DNA of 64,000 nt from Halorientalis sp. LT38. Lineage in GTDB: Archaea; Halobacteriota; Halobacteria; Halobacteriales; Haloarculaceae. The notes under the pieces are model-generated. The model did no database searches and was not told where the DNA came from. It saw nothing but the letters and a program-made list of their open reading frames with translations. The stretch is from contig NZ_JAYEZN010000001.1 of NCBI RefSeq assembly GCF_037031225.1, forward strand, positions 1,736,001 through 1,800,000, in the 5' to 3' direction. Below, one piece after another: positions 59,280 through 64,000 of the stretch (positions are counted from its first letter, which is position 1; the number at the start of each line of letters is the position of its first letter). A program made the position numbers and the translations under genes.

Positions 59280-61435
59280 TCGGAGGCCTCCACCGGCTCG
59301 GGGTCGACCGCTAACTCGGGGGCGGTGGACTCGGCGTCGGCGGCCGTGAGGCGCACGGCGCACTGCTTGAGGTTCGGCTCGTCGGAGCGGGGATCGGTGG
59401 CGGGGACGGTCAGCTCGTTGGTCGCCGGATGGTGGATCGGTAGCCAGACCAGCCCTTCGGGGACCGCCGGGTCTGGGTCGATCCGGGCCGTGACGGTGCC
59501 GCGTCTGGTTTCCAGTCGGATCTCGGGGAGCGCATCCGGGTCCTCATCCCCGTCGGGCACCGCACCCGCGACCGCGTCGCCGAGTTCCGCCGCGACCGTC
59601 TCGGGGTGGATCCGGGCCGTGACCGGGTCGAGATCGTCCACCTGGCGCGACCGGATGCCGGTGTTGTACCCGTCGGGCTCGCGGGCGGTCGTCAGCGTGA
59701 GCGGGTACGTCTCGTCGGTCGGTTCCGGGAGGGAATCGGCTTCAGGCGGGTCCGAGAAGTTCGCCCGCCCGGAGGGGGTCGCGAACGTCCAGTCCTCCCC
59801 GTCGTCGGTCGCTTCGTGGTAGCGGTAGCCCCCCTCGGCGTCGGGTTCGGGGGCCGGCCAGCGGACGGCGAGTTCGTGATCGAGGCGCTCGTAGGCGATC
59901 CCCGAGCAGTCCGCGTCCGTCCCAGCGGTCAGCGCGGCGAACTCGTCGAACGTTGCGGCGGGGTCGACCGGCGGCTCCGGGAGGAGGCCGGGCGCGATCT
60001 CGGCAGCGATGGCCGCGACGATGTCGAGGTCCTGCTGGACCGACGGCGGCGCGTCGGAGGCAGCCCGGACGCGCGAGACGTTGCGCTCCATGTTCATGAC
60101 CGTCCCCTCGGACTCGCCCCAGGTGGCCGCCGGGAGCACCACGTCGGCCAGCTCCGTCGTCTCCGTCCGGAAGCTGTCCTGGACGACGAGGAAGGCGTCC
60201 TCGAGGGTCTCGGCCACGGCGTTCGCGTCGGGCATCCCGGCCACTGGATTGGTCGCAACGGCGTAGACCGCCTCGACCGGACCGTCGGAAATGGCCTCGA
60301 TCGTTCCGACAGGGCCGGGCCCGGTGTCGTCGGGCAGCCGGTCGACGGGGACGCCCCACGCGTCTGCGATTGTTGCTCGGTGGCCCGGGTCGTCGAAGGG
60401 CCGCTGGCCGGGCCAGGACCCTTTGCAGGAGACGACGCGCGTCCCCATCGAGTTGGCTTGGCCGGTCAGCGAGAACGGGCCGCTGCCGGGCCGGAGGTTG
60501 CCGGAGGCGAGACAGAGGTCGATCAGCGCCCGCGCCGCGTCGGTGCCGCGGACGCTCTGGTTGATCCCCATCCCCCAGTAGACCAGCGTTCGATCCTCGA
60601 AGGCCGCTGCGAGATGGTCGACCGCCTCGAGGGTGACGCCCGCCTCCTCGGCGGCCGCATCCGGGTCCGGGAGATCGGCGACCAGGTCCTCGAACCCCTC
60701 GGTTGCTTCGTCGACGAACGCCTCGTCGACGCCGTCGATTTCGACGAGTCGGGCCAGCACGGCCCGCGCGAGCGCGAGGTCCTGGCCGGGGTCGAGCTGG
60801 ACGTGTTCGTCGGCCGTCGTCGCCGTGTCGGTCTCGACCGGGTCGACGACTATCATGCGGCTGTCCGCTGCGCCCGCGCTCTCGCGGATCCACCGGAACA
60901 TGACCGGGTGGGCGATGGCGGGGTTGGCCCCCCAGACGACGTGGGTCTGGGCCTCGGGGATGTCGTCGTAGGTCGTCGGCGGCGCGTCGCTGCCGAACGC
61001 CTCGTAGTAGGCCGTCACGGCGCTGGCCATGCAGAGCGTCGTGTTCGCGTCGTAGTACCGGGTGCCCATGCCGCCCCGGGCGAGTTTGCCGAGGGCGTAG
61101 GCGGCCTCGTTGGTCTGCTGGCCGCTCCCGAGCACCGCGACGGCGTTTCGATCGCGGGCGAGCGCGGCGTCGAACCGCTCGGCGACGCGCTCCAGCGCCT
61201 CCGGCCAGGAAGCCTCGACGAGTTCGCCACCCTTCCGGACCAGCGGCTGGGAGAGCCACTCGCCCTCGGGGTCGCCGCTCTCCTCGATGCCGCGCTGGCA
61301 GGCCAGCCCACGGTTGACCGGGTGCTGGCCGTCGCCCCGAACGACGTCGACGCCGTACCCCTCGGCTACGCCGAGGTGTTTGTGCCCGCAGCCGACGGCA
61401 CAGCGCATGCACGTCGTCGACACCCAGTCGCTCAT
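59276..61435 (-). CDS. nasA: Assimilatory nitrate reductase (molybdopterin oxidoreductase)
   Basis: The protein has 719 residues. The N-terminal 4Fe-4S site is CMRCAVGC with a fourth Cys in LACQRG; the Mo-bisMGD domains follow with MGINQSVRGTDAARALIDLC, NPVAGMPDANAVAETLEDAF and a C-terminal molydopterin-binding domain (TLTTAREPDGYNTGIRSRQV). No Tat signal is seen, so it is cytoplasmic and assimilatory; formate dehydrogenase-type relatives are the main alternative. It reduces nitrate to nitrite for NirA at 56142. No nitrate transporter lies in the window. A palindrome lies about 46 bp before the ATG. Confidence 0.88.
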   Translation of the reverse strand: MSDWVSTTCMRCAVGCGHKHLGVAEGYGVDVVRGDGQHPVNRGLACQRGIEESGDPEGEWLSQPLVRKGGELVEASWPEALERVAERFDAALARDRNAVAVLGSGQQTNEAAYALGKLARGGMGTRYYDANTTLCMASAVTAYYEAFGSDAPPTTYDDIPEAQTHVVWGANPAIAHPVMFRWIRESAGAADSRMIVVDPVETDTATTADEHVQLDPGQDLALARAVLARLVEIDGVDEAFVDEATEGFEDLVADLPDPDAAAEEAGVTLEAVDHLAAAFEDRTLVYWGMGINQSVRGTDAARALIDLCLASGNLRPGSGPFSLTGQANSMGTRVVSCKGSWPGQRPFDDPGHRATIADAWGVPVDRLPDDTGPGPVGTIEAISDGPVEAVYAVATNPVAGMPDANAVAETLEDAFLVVQDSFRTETTELADVVLPAATWGESEGTVMNMERNVSRVRAASDAPPSVQQDLDIVAAIAAEIAPGLLPEPPVDPAATFDEFAALTAGTDADCSGIAYERLDHELAVRWPAPEPDAEGGYRYHEATDDGEDWTFATPSGRANFSDPPEADSLPEPTDETYPLTLTTAREPDGYNTGIRSRQVDDLDPVTARIHPETVAAELGDAVAGAVPDGDEDPDALPEIRLETRRGTVTARIDPDPAVPEGLVWLPIHHPATNELTVPATDPRSDEPNLKQCAVRLTAADAESTAPELAVDPEPVEASE

Positions 61436-61821
61436 CGCTCACCCCTGCGGCCCGACCGGCGACGGATTCCGGACGTGTGTGAACGTACGTTCCGAACGTC
61501 CACGGATTCTCCACAGTTCGTCATCGTTTCTCGTTGGTGGCACGGTCATCTTCCACGGGTAAAACGCTGACTAACACGTTCGGCAAATTTTTTCACACTC
61601 CAATCGACGGGCGGTCGGTTTACGGTAGAATATTGTCTGTATAAGGGCATTCAAATCGGGAAATTCGGACGAATATTCGACGGGCGTCGAAATCCCGGCC
61701 AGGGCGACGGGGCGGGGGGCGTCGACGGCTCCAGTCAGGCCAGTACGCGCCCGCTCGGTCGGCCGCCCGCGACCGCCCGCGAGACACTACTTACTTTCCG
61801 GTGGTGCTCCAAGGGCCGGGT
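61436..61821. other. Divergent control region of nasA and hemL
   Basis: No gene is present. It contains the palindrome GAACGTACGTTC at 61481-61492 with a further GAACGT half at 61494, AT-rich stretches (GGCAAATTTTTTCAC near 61588; GAATATTGTCTGTATAAGGG near 61630) suitable for promoters of nasA and hemL, and nothing else I can support. Confidence 0.55.
61481..61499. promoter_or_regulatory. Palindrome upstream of nasA
   Basis: GAACGTACGTTC is a perfect 12-bp palindrome, immediately followed by a third arm (GAACGT at 61494-61499). The three half-sites GAACGT suggest a cooperative operator for the nitrate-assimilation regulator. It lies within 65 bp of the nasA ATG. Confidence 0.5.
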
Positions 61822-63162
61822 ATGACTCACGAGCAGTCGCGCGACCTGTACGACCGGGCGCTCTCGGTGCTGCCCGGCGGCGTCAACTCCGCCGTGCGGG
61901 CGGCGATCGAGCCCTATCCCCCGTTCATCGAGCGGGGCGACGGCGGCCACGTCATAGACGCCGACGGCGATCGGTACGTCGACTGGGTGATGGGCCTCGG
62001 CCCGCTGCTGTACGGCCACGAGCAGCCCGACCCCGTCGAGGCGGCCGTCCAGTCCCACGCCAGCGCGGGCCCGATGTACGGCATGCCCACCGAGATCGAG
62101 GTCGAACACGCCGAGTTCGTCGCCCGACACGTCCCCAGCGTCGAGATGTGTCGCTTCGTGAACTCGGGCACCGAGGCGACCGTCTCTGCCTGCCGACTCG
62201 CGCGGGCCCACACCGGCCGCGACAAGATCGTCGTCATGCAGGGTGGCTACCACGGCGCCCAGGAGACAACCCTCGTCGAGGGCGAGTACGACGACGTCCG
62301 ACCCTCCAGCCCCGGGATTCCCCAGTCCTTCGCCGACGAGACGCTCGCGATCCCCTTCAACGACGAGGAGGCCGCTCACCGCGTCTTCGAGGACTACGGC
62401 GACGAGATCGCGGCCGTCCTCGTCGAACCGATCCTCGCCAACTACGGCATCGTCCGCCCGGTCGACGGCTACCACGAGACGCTGCGCGACCTCACCGACG
62501 AGCACGGCTCGCTGTTGATCTTCGACGAAGTGATCACGGGATTCCGCGTCGGCGGCCTCCAGTGCGCCCAGGGGAAATTCGGGATCGAACCGGACCTGAC
62601 CACCTTCGGCAAGCTCATCGGCGGCGGCTTCCCCGTCGGCGCGATCGGCGGCCCCGCCCGACTCATGGAGCAGTTCACCCCCTCCGGCGACGTGTTCCAG
62701 GCCGGGACGTTCTCGGGCCACCCCGTCACGATGGCCGCCGGCCTCGAATCGCTCCGCTACGCCGCCGAGAACGACGTCCACGACCACATCCACGACCTCG
62801 GCGAGCAGTTGCGCACGGGACTGGCCGAGATCGTCGCGGACCAGGCCCCCGAGTACACCGTCACCGGCGTCGACGGGATGTTCAAACTGATCTTCACTCG
62901 GGAGGCCCCGGATACCTTCGAAGGACACTGCGACGGTGCCTGCGAACAGCGCGAGTCCTGTCCGCGCTTCGAGCACTGTCCGAAAAACGCCGCGGACGTC
63001 GCCGCCGGCGAGACCGACCGCTGGCGGCGCGTCTTCTGGCCCAGGATGAAAGAGCAGGGGATCTTCCTCAGCCAGAACCAGTACGAGTCCCAGTTCGTCA
63101 GCTATTCACACACCGAGTCGGACGTCGAGGAGACGCTCGAGGCGTACAAGGAAGCGCTGTAA
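61822..63162 (+). CDS. hemL: Glutamate-1-semialdehyde 2,1-aminomutase
   Basis: The protein has 446 residues from the ATG at 61822. It converts glutamate-1-semialdehyde to 5-aminolevulinate for tetrapyrrole synthesis. Motifs are [52 protein letters not shown] and the PLP Lys in [19 protein letters not shown] Cys-rich segment ([20 protein letters not shown], residues ~375-395) is an archaeal-type insertion, perhaps a metal site. It shares the pathway with hemB at 51843, and siroheme for NirA derives from it. Confidence 0.95.
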   Translation: MTHEQSRDLYDRALSVLPGGVNSAVRAAIEPYPPFIERGDGGHVIDADGDRYVDWVMGLGPLLYGHEQPDPVEAAVQSHASAGPMYGMPTEIEVEHAEFVARHVPSVEMCRFVNSGTEATVSACRLARAHTGRDKIVVMQGGYHGAQETTLVEGEYDDVRPSSPGIPQSFADETLAIPFNDEEAAHRVFEDYGDEIAAVLVEPILANYGIVRPVDGYHETLRDLTDEHGSLLIFDEVITGFRVGGLQCAQGKFGIEPDLTTFGKLIGGGFPVGAIGGPARLMEQFTPSGDVFQAGTFSGHPVTMAAGLESLRYAAENDVHDHIHDLGEQLRTGLAEIVADQAPEYTVTGVDGMFKLIFTREAPDTFEGHCDGACEQRESCPRFEHCPKNAADVAAGETDRWRRVFWPRMKEQGIFLSQNQYESQFVSYSHTESDVEETLEAYKEAL

Positions 63163-63185
63163 GGGGACCCAGGGGTCACGGACCC

Positions 63186-63794
63186 CTACGCCTGTTCGAC
63201 CGTGACCGACGGCTCGTTCGCGTGTGCCAGCGTCACGAGGTTGTACACCGGCGAGCGCTTCGGGTACTCGCGGATCCGTTCCACGTCCTCGCCGTCGAGG
63301 TCGGTCCCGGTGACCGTGACGTCGATCATCGGTTCGTCGAACATCTCGTCGGCCCGGTCCACGTCGTGGATGCCGAAGAGGACGCGGAGGTCGGTCGGCA
63401 CGCGCACCCGCGTCTCGATCTCCTCGACGGCGAGTCCCTCCCGGACCGCGTTGAACGCGATGGTCCCGTTGATGCAGGCCGTGAGGCCGGCGAGCGCGCC
63501 CTCGATCGCCTCGTAGCGCTCCTCGGGGTCGGCAAAGCCCAGGCTCTCCTCGAGGTCCGCGGGCAGGCCGAACTCGAGCGTGTGGTCGCGGTCGCCGCCC
63601 ATCTCCTCGCCGCCCAGCGACCACTCGTCGATGGCGGCCGAGGTTCGGTTGACCGCGTCCTCCGCGACGCCGCGGGCGCGGAACTCGATGCGGCCGTCCT
63701 CGGGGTTCGCTTCGAGCCAGTCCACGAACGCCATGTGGTCGCCGACGTCGACGCCGTGCTGTACTGTCTCAGTCTGTGGATCTTCGGAAGCCAT
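63186..63794 (-). CDS. OsmC-family protein
   Basis: The protein has 202 residues from the ATG at 63794. The OsmC core is seen in the helix SLGFADPEERYEAIEGALAG followed by LTACINGTIAFNA, where the reactive Cys is kept, and in the later strands VRVPTDLRVLFG and PMIDVTVTGTDLDG. OsmC proteins reduce organic hydroperoxides with a Cys pair; only one of the pair is obvious here, so activity is uncertain. It is convergent with hemL. A purine-rich leader precedes it. Confidence 0.8.
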   Translation of the reverse strand: MASEDPQTETVQHGVDVGDHMAFVDWLEANPEDGRIEFRARGVAEDAVNRTSAAIDEWSLGGEEMGGDRDHTLEFGLPADLEESLGFADPEERYEAIEGALAGLTACINGTIAFNAVREGLAVEEIETRVRVPTDLRVLFGIHDVDRADEMFDEPMIDVTVTGTDLDGEDVERIREYPKRSPVYNLVTLAHANEPSVTVEQA

Positions 63795-64000
63795 GAGTAC
63801 CTCGGATAGAGAGAGGGCGCCGACGGCGATAGTTATGAACCGGGGTCCGGTAGGGAGGGGTGCCTTACCGGATCGCAACCGACACGAAAGGGAGAGCGTC
63901 GCGTCAGCGTCAGGTCCCGCGGCCCCCGAACCTGTCGCCTCGTCTGCCACAGACGCTTTTGCTCGGGTCGGTCGAAAACGACCGCGTGGCGGTCGCACCC

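Noticed and set aside
59606-61570. 654-codon plus-strand frame opposite nasA
   Set aside because: Antisense shadow; nasA carries the Fe-S and molybdopterin motifs.

Overview
This window is chromosomal DNA from a halophilic archaeon (class Halobacteria). The evidence is very high GC with G/C-ending codons, strongly acidic predicted proteins, a thermosome subunit with a GGM-rich tail, archaeal Trm1, an archaeal tRNA-Ser without an encoded CCA, Tat-type lipoprotein signals, AbrB-PhoU and Lrp regulators, TATA-type promoters with short or absent leaders, and haloarchaeal small membrane and zinc-ribbon proteins. I cannot name the genus. No CRISPR array, intact insertion sequence, rRNA or replication origin is visible.

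Layout. 1-16 kb is mainly housekeeping and membrane genes: a PHP hydrolase, a DUF21/CBS membrane protein, a sensor kinase, a RAD55-like ATPase, an acyltransferase, a CPBP protease, an aldo-keto reductase, a soluble chemotaxis transducer without a sensor domain, Trm1, a YihY/BrkB fusion, a PAP2 phosphatase and a DedA protein. 16-18 kb holds glnA divergent from an lrp gene. 18-26.5 kb has a TetR-MATE efflux pair behind a near-perfect operator, an AEC transporter, a lipoprotein, the thermosome and an alpha/beta hydrolase.

27-41 kb is a phosphate island: pstS-pstC-pstA-pstB-phoU-AbrB/phoU in one tightly overlapped operon, a divergent coiled-coil protein, a CDP-alcohol phosphatidyltransferase overlapping a PHP esterase, a PPP-family phosphatase and polyphosphate kinase 1. 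Its intergenic regions contain several AT-rich dyads built on CTAT...ATAG, and the pstS promoter has a perfect 12-bp palindrome, so a shared regulator is possible.

42-53 kb has tRNA-Ser(GGA), RidA, a dehydrogenase, a patatin, threonine ammonia-lyase, a stand-alone Cas4-like protein with eroded catalytic motifs, a conditioned-medium-induced protein, an HdrD-like membrane Fe-S oxidoreductase and hemB. 53-62 kb is a nitrogen cluster: amtB-glnK-lrp, assimilatory nitrite reductase, and nasA followed by a coupled 37-codon ORF and a degenerate MobA-like gene. hemL and an OsmC-family gene close the window.

The most unusual observations are: a pair of hairpins of the same class as the local intergenic repeats sitting in frame inside hemB just after its zinc ligands; triple-hairpin elements directly behind two minus-strand stop codons (thermosome and cmi4); three very short, translationally coupled or leaderless ORFs; and the dyad family of the phosphate island.
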